Assembly (NCBI GenBank): GCA_964369685.1
Contig: CAYJFB010000002.1
Location: 62,001 to 126,000 of the forward strand
Direction of reading: 5' to 3'
DNA length: 64,000 nucleotides
DNA from: Avidesulfovibrio sp964369685
Lineage (GTDB): Bacteria > Desulfobacterota > Desulfovibrionia > Desulfovibrionales > Desulfovibrionaceae
Part shown: positions 36,190-46,261 of the stretch, piece after piece
Layout of the letters: each line of letters begins with the position of its first letter
Position numbering within the stretch: position 1 is the first letter of the stretch
Position numbers and translations under genes: made by a program
The notes under the pieces: generated by a model
What the model saw: only the letters and a program-made list of their open reading frames with translations
The model's database searches: none
What the model was told of the DNA's origin: nothing

Positions 36190-38436
36190 ATGCCGCAGAG
36201 TGAAAAAAAACATTTTATTCTATTGTTACCTATTGTTGGTGCTCTTTGTGTACTTATTGTTTCCATCTTTTTTTATAATTTATATATTGGTAATAAAATT
36301 ACTGAACTTTCAGATGACAACCTTGAACATTTAGTCAACAACAGTTCAAAAACATTTCAATTAAGCTTTGCATCGAATATCAATCTTCTTGAGTCTTCCG
36401 CTTCACTCTTACCCGTATGGGATTATCTTCGTTATATCAATTTTGACTCCGAAGACTACCGATTTCTTTCAAGAAGTTTTGACTATATGCTTGTCATCAA
36501 TCCATATGGTTATGCTGTTGGCAGTGATTCTGCTATTGCCGACCTTGCAGAAACACAATATTTCCCAAAAGCTCTGAACGGGCAAACAGTGATCAGCGAT
36601 CCTCTTTTATTCACACTGCAACATGAACACGCAATCGTTATTGCAACACCGATGATCGCACACGGGGAAACACGCGGTGTACTTGCCGGCGTTATCTATC
36701 TATCAAGTTTGGATAAAATGCTTGGCGATCCTATTCAAGGACTATATGCCAACCTCATTGTCGATTCTAAAGGGAACATACTGTCCAATAGTGTGAAAAA
36801 TACTGATTTTTTGGCACTCTCCAATGTCTTTGAAAAAATAGAACAAAGCCATGTCGAGAGTACAGAAGCATTGACCCTCTTTAAAAATGATATAGCCAAC
36901 AATGTCAGTGGACAACGACTTGTGCACTTTGACGGCGAAGAACATAGCATCATATATAGACCTATAGGCATAAAGAATTGGATGATTGTATCAATCATCC
37001 CCGAAGCTATTATTCAAGCAACGACAAACAGTATTGTTAGCGTTACAGCCATTGTTTCAATAATTGTTATGTCGATTGTATCGATATTTGGTATCATCAT
37101 CAACTCTTCACAACGAAACACACTGGAAAAAATAGCAAAAATTGCCTATATTTCACAACTCACAGGAATCAATACATTAGTTAAATTTAAATTGGATTCA
37201 AAAGATTTTGTAGCAGCCAATAGTGGAAAAAACTTTTTGCTTATAAAGTTTGATGTAGAAAATTTTCGATTGATCAATGAATCGCTCAGCAGTAAAGAGG
37301 GTGACAGGGTCTTAAAAAGCATGGCAAAAGCGATCTCTTGTCAATCTCTGCCGGCTTGCATCAGCGCGCATATCCATGCCGACGAATTTTTGGTCATGCT
37401 GGCCTATACACAGGAAAATGTCCAACAATGGCGCGATGTTTATTCCCAACGGCTGTCTCAACTTTTAGGGAGTGACTTCAATTACAACCTGCGCATTGTT
37501 GCAGGGTTTTATTATCTGGGCGCAGAAAACAATATTGATATTTTTGCTGCCATCGAAAAAGTGAATATTGCACACCGCTATGCCAAAGAAACAAAAGCCC
37601 TTTTCAGTGTGTATTCTGAGGAATTTTTAGCCAACGCAATAAAAATGAAAGACATAGAAAATCATATGGAGGAAGCCTTAGAAAAAGGTGAATTCATGAT
37701 GTTTTTACAGCCGGAGCTTGACCTTCAGAGCGGTAAGTTGGTTGCAGCCGAAGCGCTTGTACGCTGGCAACATGCCGATACAATGATGCGCCCCGATGAA
37801 TTTATTCCCATCTTTGAGCAAAACGGTTTTATTCTTAAACTTGATATGTATATGTTTGAACAAGCTTGTCGTTATATGCACACATGGATTAAAGAAGGCG
37901 GGATGCCTTTTATACTTTCTGTCAACTTTTCTCGCAAACATCTTTACTCCGTTGATTTTGTTCAAACATTGGTGAAGATCTGTGAAAAGTATGATGTTCA
38001 ACCACAATATATGGGTATTGAAGTTACAGAAAGCAGTATGCTAAATAATGAAGGCGACTTAATAATGCTTATACAACATTTACAAAGCAAAGGGTTTAAA
38101 GTGTTTATGGATGACTTTGGTTCAGGGTACAGTTCTCTTGGTTTATTAAAGAATATACCTGTCGATGTGCTTAAATTAGACAAAAGTTTTTTTACAAATA
38201 TGGAAAAACATGAACGAAGTATTGCTGTCGTCAATAGTGTTATTCAGCTTTCAAAGAGTATGAATATAAAAACAGTTGCAGAAGGAGTGGAAAATTTAGA
38301 AAATGTAAAAATTTTAAAAGATATGGGTTGCGATATAATTCAAGGTTATTATTATGCAAAACCGATGTTTAAAGATGATTTTAAGACGTTCTACAACAGT
38401 GAAGCAAGTACAATAACATTTGATTCTCATAAATAA
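36190..38436 (+). CDS. Cache sensor protein with degenerate GGDEF and intact EAL domain
   Basis: The 748-residue protein has a membrane helix (about 9-30), a periplasmic Cache-like region (about 35-270), a second helix (about 285-305), a GGDEF-like domain in which the signature is HADEF (residue 396), so cyclase activity is unlikely, and an EAL domain with EALVRW (about 521), EVTESS, DDFGSGYSS, DVLKLDKSF, AEGVE and GYYYAKPM intact. It should hydrolyse c-di-GMP, with the degenerate domain perhaps binding GTP. It is cotranscribed with the solute-binding protein and AAAGG precedes its ATG. Confidence 0.88.
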   Translation: MPQSEKKHFILLLPIVGALCVLIVSIFFYNLYIGNKITELSDDNLEHLVNNSSKTFQLSFASNINLLESSASLLPVWDYLRYINFDSEDYRFLSRSFDYMLVINPYGYAVGSDSAIADLAETQYFPKALNGQTVISDPLLFTLQHEHAIVIATPMIAHGETRGVLAGVIYLSSLDKMLGDPIQGLYANLIVDSKGNILSNSVKNTDFLALSNVFEKIEQSHVESTEALTLFKNDIANNVSGQRLVHFDGEEHSIIYRPIGIKNWMIVSIIPEAIIQATTNSIVSVTAIVSIIVMSIVSIFGIIINSSQRNTLEKIAKIAYISQLTGINTLVKFKLDSKDFVAANSGKNFLLIKFDVENFRLINESLSSKEGDRVLKSMAKAISCQSLPACISAHIHADEFLVMLAYTQENVQQWRDVYSQRLSQLLGSDFNYNLRIVAGFYYLGAENNIDIFAAIEKVNIAHRYAKETKALFSVYSEEFLANAIKMKDIENHMEEALEKGEFMMFLQPELDLQSGKLVAAEALVRWQHADTMMRPDEFIPIFEQNGFILKLDMYMFEQACRYMHTWIKEGGMPFILSVNFSRKHLYSVDFVQTLVKICEKYDVQPQYMGIEVTESSMLNNEGDLIMLIQHLQSKGFKVFMDDFGSGYSSLGLLKNIPVDVLKLDKSFFTNMEKHERSIAVVNSVIQLSKSMNIKTVAEGVENLENVKILKDMGCDIIQGYYYAKPMFKDDFKTFYNSEASTITFDSHK

Positions 38437-38577
38437 ACGACATCGTATAAATAGTCGATAAAGAAGTTCAGATCGTCATTTTAAAATATCTGATAAATCA
38501 CAACGTTTAGTTTGGCTCATTTTTTGCAAATTAAAGAACGACAAGAAGCCTTGAAGTCTTCTTTGGAGGGTTTGCAG

Positions 38578-39684
38578 ATGAGTTTTTTCAATAGTTTACA
38601 GTTTGACAATACAAGTGTTTCGAGCCAAACATCGACGATTCGACAGCGTTCTGACGCGGTAAACAGTCAGCATTCTGACACAAAGTTTTCTGGGTTGTTA
38701 CACAATACACAAGCCGATGCCGTAATCAACACGCAAGAAAACAACACCTCCCCGACAACAAAAACAATACCGACAGATAGGCTCCAACATCGCAGCCTCT
38801 CTCTCCTATCGCAAGAATCTGAAGCCATACCTCTTTCACGCGGCATTCAGCTTCGTCCGCAAGATTTTCGCGGCATAGCTCTGCATCAAGCCGCGCAAGA
38901 AGGCATTGCACTACCTGATCGTTCAAAAGGTTTTGCACTCAATTCCATTCGGCGTGGCGGCGCGTTGCCAAATGCGGCGCAGGAAGTGTTTCCCAATGCT
39001 TTGTCTCACATAGGTCAAACACAGCATGCTGAAAAAAACACAGAAAACAACACAACACCATTCCCCATGGGTTTTTTGTCTGCTCAGTTTGAATCGGGAT
39101 CGGCAGGTGTTTCGGCCATCGGCTATGATCGCACAGGCGGCACCTCGTACGGCAAATATCAAATAGCTTCTCGCCCGGGCAGCATGCAGGCTTTTATTGA
39201 ATTTCTACAACAAGAAAATCCGCAACTGGCAGAACGCTTGGCCAATGCAGGACCTGCCAATACCGGAAGTAAAAACGGCGAAATGCCGACGGTTTGGCGT
39301 GAAATAGCGCAAGAAACCCCCCAGCAATTCGGTGAATTGCAAGAACGTTTTATTGCCCAAAGCCATTATCAACCGGCCTTAGAAGCTGTCAGTGACGTCG
39401 GTTACGACACCGTCAATTTTTCAACAGCCCTGAAAGAAGTTCTGTTTAGCACCGCTGTACAACACGGCCCCACAGGCGCAGCCAGAATTTTTCGACAAGC
39501 CGCCGAAGAGATCGGTTTGACAGCCGAGAATCAACAAACATTGGAAACAGAACTCATCCAAAATGTCTATGCCCTGCGAGCACAAAATTTTCACTCAAGC
39601 TCAACGCATGTTCAGGCCGCAGTGCAACGCCGCTTTGAGCAAGAGAGTCATTTGGCATTACAGCTGACAGAAAAACTTGCGTAA
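38578..39684 (+). CDS. Putative lysozyme-like muralytic protein
   Basis: The 368-residue protein has a long low-complexity N-terminal half (about 1-160, Gln/Ser/Thr-rich, with no signal peptide) and a C-terminal domain (about 165-340) reading GFLSAQFESGSAGVSAIGYD, GGTSYGKYQIASRPGSMQAF, then TVQ-type LFSTAVQHGPTGAARIF. This resembles lysozyme/chitosanase-fold domains seen in VgrG- and tail-associated proteins; the Glu of FESG would be catalytic. That is from memory of the family. GGAGGG before ATG 38578 fixes the start; a TTG-started frame extends to 38512. No phage or secretion genes are adjacent. Confidence 0.55.
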   Translation: MSFFNSLQFDNTSVSSQTSTIRQRSDAVNSQHSDTKFSGLLHNTQADAVINTQENNTSPTTKTIPTDRLQHRSLSLLSQESEAIPLSRGIQLRPQDFRGIALHQAAQEGIALPDRSKGFALNSIRRGGALPNAAQEVFPNALSHIGQTQHAEKNTENNTTPFPMGFLSAQFESGSAGVSAIGYDRTGGTSYGKYQIASRPGSMQAFIEFLQQENPQLAERLANAGPANTGSKNGEMPTVWREIAQETPQQFGELQERFIAQSHYQPALEAVSDVGYDTVNFSTALKEVLFSTAVQHGPTGAARIFRQAAEEIGLTAENQQTLETELIQNVYALRAQNFHSSSTHVQAAVQRRFEQESHLALQLTEKLA

Positions 39685-39836
39685 TAATGTTTACTCTTTC
39701 ATTTCTTCTTTATCTTTGATTTTTTTATGCAAAAGGTGCTTTTACAATTCCTTTTGTGAAATGTTCAAAAAAGTCTTGACAACAAAGTATGACTTGGATA
39801 AATATCTACTTCGCATCTGGTACAAGATGTCTTTAA

Positions 39837-39929
39837 GGAGAGGTGGCCGAGTCGGCCGAAGGCGCTCGCCTGCTAAGCGGGTATACGGATAATACTGTAT
39901 CGTGGGTTCGAATCCCACCCTCTCCGCCA
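39837..39929 (+). tRNA. tRNA-Ser (anticodon GCT)
   Basis: GGAGAGG/CCTCTCC acceptor stem, anticodon loop CTGCTAA (GCT), a long variable arm (TATACGG...CTGTAT) typical of serine tRNAs, T loop GGTTCGAATCC, discriminator G and encoded CCA. Confidence 0.97.
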
Positions 39930-39936
39930 TTTTTTT

Positions 39937-39994
39937 AACTTGGAATGTTTTGTTCAAGCGTTATATGTTTGAGCAGAACATTCCAAGTTTTTTT
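39937..39994 (+). terminator. Terminator of tRNA-Ser
   Basis: AACTTGGAATGTT pairs perfectly with AACATTCCAAGTT and is followed by a run of seven or more Ts. The loop holds a further small inverted repeat. Confidence 0.85.
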
Positions 39995-40157
39995 ATTTTA
40001 TAGGCAACATGTTTCATACTGTTTTGCTTGTTTTCAAAAACGTTAAACATGCTGTTTATATTCTCTGGCTTTTTTTCTTCTGTACATATATAGTTAAGAC
40101 GTTGAAACAAACATTTCGATCTTTTTTTCGCATAAACTTTGTAACCTCGAGGGTCGT

Positions 40158-41684
40158 ATGGTTGTGTGCTTACGGTGTGGTGGTGTACAGGGTGTTGACG
40201 GCTTTCCTGTCGATCTTGAAATCGACATGGTGCGTCAGGGACTGCCGTCCTTTGCGATGGTCGGTTTACCGGACAACGCTGTTCGGGAGGCGAAAGACAG
40301 GGTATTTGCGGCGTTGCGAGCCTGCGGTTTACAAATACCACCGGCACGAATCACTGTTAATTTGGCACCGGCAGATCGGCGCAAGGCAGGCAGTGCGTAC
40401 GATTTACCCTTAGCTGTCGCACTGTTGGCGGCAATGGGACACATTACCGAAGACGCGTTGCAGGGTTGGTTTTTGGCCGGCGAACTTTCATTAAGCGGTG
40501 ATATTCGCCCTGTACCCGGCATTTTACCTTTAGCTTTATTGGCGCGGGATGAAGGAGCGAGGGGAATGCTGGTTTCTCCCGAAAACGCCGACGAAGCCTC
40601 CGTTGCCGAAGGTATACAGGTCTATGCTCCACGAACACTACAAGAAGCTGTGGCTTTTTTGCTTGGTGAACAAACACTTACACCGCGTGTGTTTACGCCG
40701 CCACCTTTGGACGAGATGTCTTGCCTTATTGATTTTGCCGATGTCAAAGGACAAGAACACGCTAAACGTGCGATTGAAATTGCTGCATCAGGCGGACACA
40801 ATTTGTTGTTTGTGGGACCTCCGGGGAGCGGGAAAAGCATGTTGGCGCGTTGTTTGCCGACGGTGTTGCCGCCACTCTCATTTGAAGAAGCGCTTGAAGT
40901 GACAAAAATTCACAGCGTCGCTGAAAAACTCAACGGACACGGTCTCGTCACCGAACGTCCTTTTTTAGAACAACACCCGACAGCCTCAAGCGTCGCACTT
41001 GTCGGCGGCGGAACGTTTCCGCGCCCGGGAGCGGTGTCATTGGCGCACCGCGGCGTGCTGTTTCTGGACGAATTGCCCGAATACAGCAAAGGCACCTTGG
41101 AAGTGTTGCGTCAACCCCTCGAAACAGGCAAAGTAACGATCTCTCGAGCGGCACACACTGTAACTTTTCCTGCTGATTGTATGCTTGTTGCCGCCATGAA
41201 CCCTTGTCCTTGCGGGTATCAAAGCGATCCCACACGCAAATGTTTGTGCTCTTCAGCAGAAATTCAACGTTATCGTTCTCGCCTTTCAGGGCCGCTTCTT
41301 GATCGTATAGACATGCACATTCATGTGCCCGCCGTACCTTATGAAGACTTGCGAACACACAAAACAGGAACTGACTCGACAAGCATGCGCAAACGCATCG
41401 CCATGGCACGAAGCATTCAAGCAGAACGTTATACACAAGAACCTCATTGCAGAACCAATGCCGATCTCTCAGGGCGCCTCCTGCAACAATGGTGCGATCT
41501 CGATCAGCAAAGCCATGATTTTCTACGCGAAGCAACACAAGCGTTGGCGCTTTCTGCACGCGCCTACACCCGTATCTTACGCATCAGCCGTACCATCGCC
41601 GATTTGGACGGCGAAGAATCTCTTGCCTTGAGGCATTTGGCTGAAGCCATCAACTGTCGCGTTCTTGACCGCGAACGCCTCTGA
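40158..41684 (+). CDS. comM: YifB/ComM family magnesium-chelatase-like AAA ATPase
   Basis: The 508-residue protein has the N-terminal ChlI-like domain (DLEIDMVRQGLPSFAMVGLP), Walker A GPPGSGKSM, Walker B region GVLFLDELPEY, and the cysteine-bearing MNPCPCGYQSDPTRKCLCS zinc-like motif. ComM is a hexameric helicase that promotes branch migration in natural transformation. GAGGG lies just upstream of the ATG. No other competence genes are in the window. Confidence 0.92.
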   Translation: MVVCLRCGGVQGVDGFPVDLEIDMVRQGLPSFAMVGLPDNAVREAKDRVFAALRACGLQIPPARITVNLAPADRRKAGSAYDLPLAVALLAAMGHITEDALQGWFLAGELSLSGDIRPVPGILPLALLARDEGARGMLVSPENADEASVAEGIQVYAPRTLQEAVAFLLGEQTLTPRVFTPPPLDEMSCLIDFADVKGQEHAKRAIEIAASGGHNLLFVGPPGSGKSMLARCLPTVLPPLSFEEALEVTKIHSVAEKLNGHGLVTERPFLEQHPTASSVALVGGGTFPRPGAVSLAHRGVLFLDELPEYSKGTLEVLRQPLETGKVTISRAAHTVTFPADCMLVAAMNPCPCGYQSDPTRKCLCSSAEIQRYRSRLSGPLLDRIDMHIHVPAVPYEDLRTHKTGTDSTSMRKRIAMARSIQAERYTQEPHCRTNADLSGRLLQQWCDLDQQSHDFLREATQALALSARAYTRILRISRTIADLDGEESLALRHLAEAINCRVLDRERL

Positions 41685-41978
41685 GTCTTTTTGTCTTCAA
41701 TGTTTTTATATGGGAAAGCCCCCTTCTTAGCCAAAAAGAAAGAAATCATGTTAAGAAAAAACTGGACGGCTGAAAAAAAAAAGAGTAACCTTTTCTGAAA
41801 GTAAGGATTAATAGTCGTTTCTCATAGCAGAAAATGTCATCTTGTTGACTTGTCTATTTCGGTATTTTTTTGTAAGGTTCTTCGCCGTGCCTTTTGACAC
41901 GGCTTGTGCTTTCATCAAAAGACGCCTCAATCAATAGAAAACCGCGTTCCCCCTCACAAGGCCAAAAGCCCACATATC

Positions 41979-42920
41979 ATGAAACAACTGCACGGACTTC
42001 TTGTTGTCGACAAGCCACGCGGCATGTCTTCAAGGCAATGTATCAATCGCATAAAACGCTTGGAACAAAAAAAAATCGGTCATGCCGGAACATTAGATCC
42101 TATGGCGCAAGGTGTTTTATTGGTTTTATTGGGGCATGCAACCAAAATTTCCGGACATCTCCTGACAGGTGGTATGAAAACCTACCTTGCAGAAGTGGAA
42201 TTTGGACGCACCACCGACACATGGGACGATGAAGGACAAACTCAAGACACCCTTTCTACCGCAGAACAAAAACGGCTTGTAGACAACCCTATCCCTTTTA
42301 CCGAAAGATTACAGGCTGAGATTCAAAGCTGGATAGGAAAAAGTCAACAACCGATTCCTCCATATTCTGCCGTCAAACATGAAGGTCAACGGCTTTACAA
42401 ACTGGCGCGTTTGGGGCATGACATACCCGAAAAAACAAAAGAAATAGAAATTTCGCAGGCGGAACTCCTCTGGGTGGATCTTCCGCGTGCATCCTTCCGA
42501 GTGGTTTGCAGTTCGGGTACCTACATCCGATCCCTGGCCCACAGCTTGGGGACACGGATGAATTGCGGAGCCGTACTGACAAAACTCGTTCGGGAGTACA
42601 GTCATCCCTTTAGCCTTGAACAGGCGGTTTCCTTACAAGCGATTCTTGATAATCCGGAATGCTTGCATGAAAACCTTCGTCCTGTGACAGAAGCGTTGCC
42701 GAATTGGTCGGTTTTTCAATTGGAAAAAAACGACGAAAAAGCGTTACGCAACGGTATGCCGCTTGCCGCAGAACGCGTACTCCATGTCCCATGGCATACA
42801 GGACACAAAGCCGTTGCCTTGGATTCGTTGGGAGTGCCGCTCGCTTTGCTTGAAGCACAAGAACGGCAACAGGCAGGCATCAATACGCCTTTCTGGACGG
42901 TTCTGCGAGGGCTTTGGTGA
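41979..42920 (+). CDS. truB: tRNA pseudouridine-55 synthase
   Basis: The 313-residue protein has GLLVVDKPRGMSS at its start, the catalytic motif GHAGTLDPMAQGVLLV, PPYSAVKHEGQRLYKLAR and SSGTYIRSLAHSLG. It makes pseudouridine 55 in the T loop of tRNAs. The ATG at 41979 fits family length, although its ribosome site is weak; the frame is open from 41904. The spacer 41685-41978 shows no gene. rpsO and pnp follow in the usual order. Confidence 0.95.
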   Translation: MKQLHGLLVVDKPRGMSSRQCINRIKRLEQKKIGHAGTLDPMAQGVLLVLLGHATKISGHLLTGGMKTYLAEVEFGRTTDTWDDEGQTQDTLSTAEQKRLVDNPIPFTERLQAEIQSWIGKSQQPIPPYSAVKHEGQRLYKLARLGHDIPEKTKEIEISQAELLWVDLPRASFRVVCSSGTYIRSLAHSLGTRMNCGAVLTKLVREYSHPFSLEQAVSLQAILDNPECLHENLRPVTEALPNWSVFQLEKNDEKALRNGMPLAAERVLHVPWHTGHKAVALDSLGVPLALLEAQERQQAGINTPFWTVLRGLW

Positions 42921-42954
42921 TGATAATCTTTTAACAAACATAGAGGTAATTGCT

Positions 42955-43224
42955 GTGGTGATGGACGCTGCTCAAAAAAAAGTTGTTATGGAAAAACACG
43001 CTACTTGTGAAGGTGACACCGGTTCCCCTGAAGTTCAAGTGGCTTTACTGACCGCACGCATCGAAGGCTTGACCGGGCACTTCAAAATGCACAAAAAAGA
43101 TTTTCACTCCCGTCAAGGTTTGTTGAAGCTCGTCGGCCAACGCCGTAAGCTTTTGAAATACCTCAAATCCAAAGACGTGCAACGCTATCGTTCACTGATT
43201 GAAAAGCTTGGCTTGCGTAAGTAA
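42955..43224 (+). CDS. rpsO: 30S ribosomal protein S15
   Basis: The 89-residue product has the classic S15 sequence HEGDTGSPEVQ-like block (CEGDTGSPEVQVALLTARI), KKDFHSRQGLLKLVGQRRKL and RYRSLIEKLGLR. GTG 42955 is chosen because AGAGGT lies seven bases upstream and gives the normal length of 89; the ATG at 42961 is 13 bases away. Confidence 0.93.
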   Translation: MVMDAAQKKVVMEKHATCEGDTGSPEVQVALLTARIEGLTGHFKMHKKDFHSRQGLLKLVGQRRKLLKYLKSKDVQRYRSLIEKLGLRK

Positions 43225-43628
43225 GCGCGTGTTTGTTTTTGACATATAAAAACAGTAACATGATAAGATTGTGTGGCAGATAAGCCCCACATGCGTGTGC
43301 GCCGACTTGCTACACAATCTTAAAATAAACAATCCTCGGCCTTCTGTGCCGAATATCGGAATTGTTCCATCTCGAGTGAAGGAGGGTCCGGGCAAAATGT
43401 CATGCCGTGACCTTTTTCCCGGAATCTCCTTCAATATACACGCCATTCCCTGCACCATTATGCCAAATCGCCACCGCGTACTTTTTGCGTTCATTGTGTT
43501 TTTTCAAAAGCGCGCAAACTGTTTGCAGCAGGTGTTTGTTGCCACAGTAAACAACACGCAGTGCCTCGTTTTTTTGTGCAGACATACCGTATGGCTTTTA
43601 CAGACATGTTCTTAGAAGGAATACATTT
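43225..43628. other. rpsO-pnp spacer
   Basis: It has 404 bases and no clear gene. A minus-strand frame at 43400-43585 (61 codons, MSAQKNEALRVVYCGNKHLL...) has a protein-like composition but no family match I know. In other bacteria this spacer carries pnp autoregulation signals. Confidence 0.4.
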
Positions 43629-45830
43629 ATGAGTTTTAGACCGGCTCCCTCAAGTGTCGATGCCGTGATCAACGGCAAAACCATCACCATTGAAACAGGC
43701 CGTTTGGCAACCCAAGCGCACGGTTCCGTGACTGTTCGTTGCGGCGATACCGTCGTGTTGGTCACTGTCTGTTCCCAGCATCTTGAAGAAAGCAAAGGCT
43801 TCTTTCCCCTCACGGTGGAATACAGCGAACGGATGTATGCTGCAGGACGCATTCCCGGCAGCTTCTTCCGTCGTGAAATCGGCCGTCCTTCCGAACGTGA
43901 AACGCTTGTTTCGCGTCTGATTGACCGTCCTGTACGCCCTTTGTTCCCCAAAGGGTTGCTTGAAGACGTGCAGGTGTTGGCGACGGTATTGTCTTCCGAT
44001 CAACAAAATGAATCCGATGTGTTGGCTGTCAGCGGTGCGTCGGCAGCGATCATGCTCTCGCCCTTGCCCTTTGAAGGCCCCATCGCCGGCGGACGAATCG
44101 GACGATTGGACGGACAGTTCGTGCTCAATCCCACCATCGAACAAATGGAACAAAGCGATTTAAACATCGTTTTTGCAGCAAGTCATGATGCCTTGACTAT
44201 GGTTGAAGGCGAAGCAGACTTTTTATCCGAAGACGTGATCATCGACGCCTTGGAATGGGGACGCAAAGAAATTCAACCCCTGCTTGAAGCACAAACCAAA
44301 TTGTGCGAAATGGTCGGCAAAGCCAAAATGGCTTACGAAGCAAAAACAGAAAATACAGACTTTTCAGAACGCGTTGAAGCCTTGGCCATGCAGTATGGCG
44401 TCGACGAAGCCATGCGCATCACATCAAAATTAGATCGCAAAGAAGCGCGTAAAGCCGTTGCCACGCAAGTTTTGGCGGCTTTGGAAGCGGATCCCATATT
44501 TGCCGAAAATGCAGAGCAACTAAAACAATTCAGTGATATTTTGGGTAACGTAGAAAAAAAAGTTGTGCGCCGTCGCATTTTAACGGAAGGCGTGCGCATT
44601 GACGGACGAGATACCAAAACTGTACGTCCCATCGCCATCGAACCCGGTTTCTTACCCAGAACACACGGATCTGCCTTGTTCACTCGCGGCGAAACCCAAG
44701 CACTTGCCGTCACCACCCTCGGTGGTTCAAGCGACAATCAACGCATGGATTCCTTGACAGGCGATGTCACCAAATACTTTATGTTGCATTATAATTTCCC
44801 ACCATTCAGCGTTGGTGAAGTGAAACCTGTGCGTGTGTCTCGTCGCGAAATCGGACATGGCGCGTTGGCTGAAAAAGCCTTGCGCCCGACCATTCCCGGC
44901 TTGGAAACATTTCCATTCACCGTTCGCGTGGTCTCAGAAACCCTCGAATCCAACGGTTCTTCGTCTATGGCTGCCGTGTGCGGCGGCTGCTTATCTTTGA
45001 TGGACGCGGGAGTGCCTGTCAAAGCGCCTGTTGCGGGTGTGGCCATGGGCTTGATCAAAGAAGACAACGAATTCATCGTCTTGACTGACATTCTCGGTGA
45101 CGAAGATGCACTCGGCGATATGGATTTTAAAATTGCGGGCAGTGCCGAAGGCGTCACCGCAGTGCAAATGGATATAAAAATCAATGGATTGCCAACGGAA
45201 GTGATGCGCAAAGCCATGACTCAAGCGCGTGAAGCCAGACTCCATATCCTTGGCGAAATGGCCAAAGCTTTGGCTGAACCACGAACGGATTTGTCACGCT
45301 ATGCACCACAACATACTGAACTCTTTGTTAATCCAGATATCATTCGTATGATTATCGGACCCGGCGGCAAAAATATCAAAGCCATCACCGCTGCCACAGG
45401 CGCGTCGGTTGATATTGAAGACTCCGGACGCATTTCTGTTTTTGCGCCAACGGCTGAAGCCATGGAACAAGTTCGTGAAATGATTCAATACTACGATCAA
45501 CGCCCCGATCTCGGTAAAAACTATATGGGCAAAGTGCGTAAGATTCTTGAAATCGGCGCGATTGTCGAAATCATGCCCAATTGTGAAGCGTTGGTACACG
45601 TTTCTCAACTGGATGTGGGACGCGTAGCACAAGTTTCCGATGCCGTACAACTTGGACAAGAGTTGCAAGTCAAGGTTATCGAAATCAATGGAGATCGTAT
45701 TCGTGCCAGCCGGAAAGCCGTGCTGCTTGAAGAACAAGGCATTGAATGGACACCTGAATCAACCGCTCGTCCTTCTTCACCACGCGGAGAACGACGTGAA
45801 CGCGGCGATCGTCGCCCGCGTCGCGATTGA
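43629..45830 (+). CDS. pnp: Polynucleotide phosphorylase
   Basis: The 733-residue protein has two RNase PH domains (the second with LFTRGETQALAVTTLGG and DILGDEDALGDMDFK), a KH domain (MIIGPGGKNIKAITAATGA) and an S1 domain (YMGKVRKILEIGAIVEIM), with an Arg-rich tail. It degrades mRNA 3'-5' with phosphate. AGAAGGA precedes the ATG. Length is normal. Confidence 0.97.
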   Translation: MSFRPAPSSVDAVINGKTITIETGRLATQAHGSVTVRCGDTVVLVTVCSQHLEESKGFFPLTVEYSERMYAAGRIPGSFFRREIGRPSERETLVSRLIDRPVRPLFPKGLLEDVQVLATVLSSDQQNESDVLAVSGASAAIMLSPLPFEGPIAGGRIGRLDGQFVLNPTIEQMEQSDLNIVFAASHDALTMVEGEADFLSEDVIIDALEWGRKEIQPLLEAQTKLCEMVGKAKMAYEAKTENTDFSERVEALAMQYGVDEAMRITSKLDRKEARKAVATQVLAALEADPIFAENAEQLKQFSDILGNVEKKVVRRRILTEGVRIDGRDTKTVRPIAIEPGFLPRTHGSALFTRGETQALAVTTLGGSSDNQRMDSLTGDVTKYFMLHYNFPPFSVGEVKPVRVSRREIGHGALAEKALRPTIPGLETFPFTVRVVSETLESNGSSSMAAVCGGCLSLMDAGVPVKAPVAGVAMGLIKEDNEFIVLTDILGDEDALGDMDFKIAGSAEGVTAVQMDIKINGLPTEVMRKAMTQAREARLHILGEMAKALAEPRTDLSRYAPQHTELFVNPDIIRMIIGPGGKNIKAITAATGASVDIEDSGRISVFAPTAEAMEQVREMIQYYDQRPDLGKNYMGKVRKILEIGAIVEIMPNCEALVHVSQLDVGRVAQVSDAVQLGQELQVKVIEINGDRIRASRKAVLLEEQGIEWTPESTARPSSPRGERRERGDRRPRRD

Positions 45831-46261
45831 TTGCATGTGAATGGTTTGTTGCAAGACTGAGGCTACGACGCCTTTGTCTTGCAACGTTACATAGCGATAT
45901 ATCCTCAACATGGCGTTGAGAAACGTTTTATTATAAAACATTTTCGACAAACGAACGTCTTTGCGGTGTCTGGTGTTACCTTGTAACGCCTTGTCTGCTG
46001 CCACTTCATGACACAGGCCACATGTTACCATGCAACACAACACACTGTTCTTTTTTTTTATAAAAATCTCAATACACGGTGCTGTTACTGTGTGTGGCTG
46101 TATGAACTTTTTTGACCTTTTTTCGGACAATACCGAATTGTCAATGGCTTGGGCTGTCTTTTTACTTGTAAGATCGTAAAGGAAATAGCAATAAAAATGT
46201 TTCCTAAAAAAGAACACGGTATTACAACACTCGATTAACCTGAATTGTATAGCGGGCTTCT
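45831..46261. other. pnp-rho spacer with a 10-bp hairpin
   Basis: GTTGCAAGAC (45848-45857) pairs perfectly with GTCTTGCAAC (45876-45885), with an inner GGC/GCC, 18 bases after the pnp stop. It is probably an mRNA 3' end or processing structure. The remainder, upstream of rho, is featureless apart from AT runs. Confidence 0.5.

Noticed and set aside
43271..43615. 114-codon plus-strand frame between rpsO and pnp
   Set aside because: Cys/His/Phe-rich with no family features. The spacer is a known regulatory region in other bacteria.
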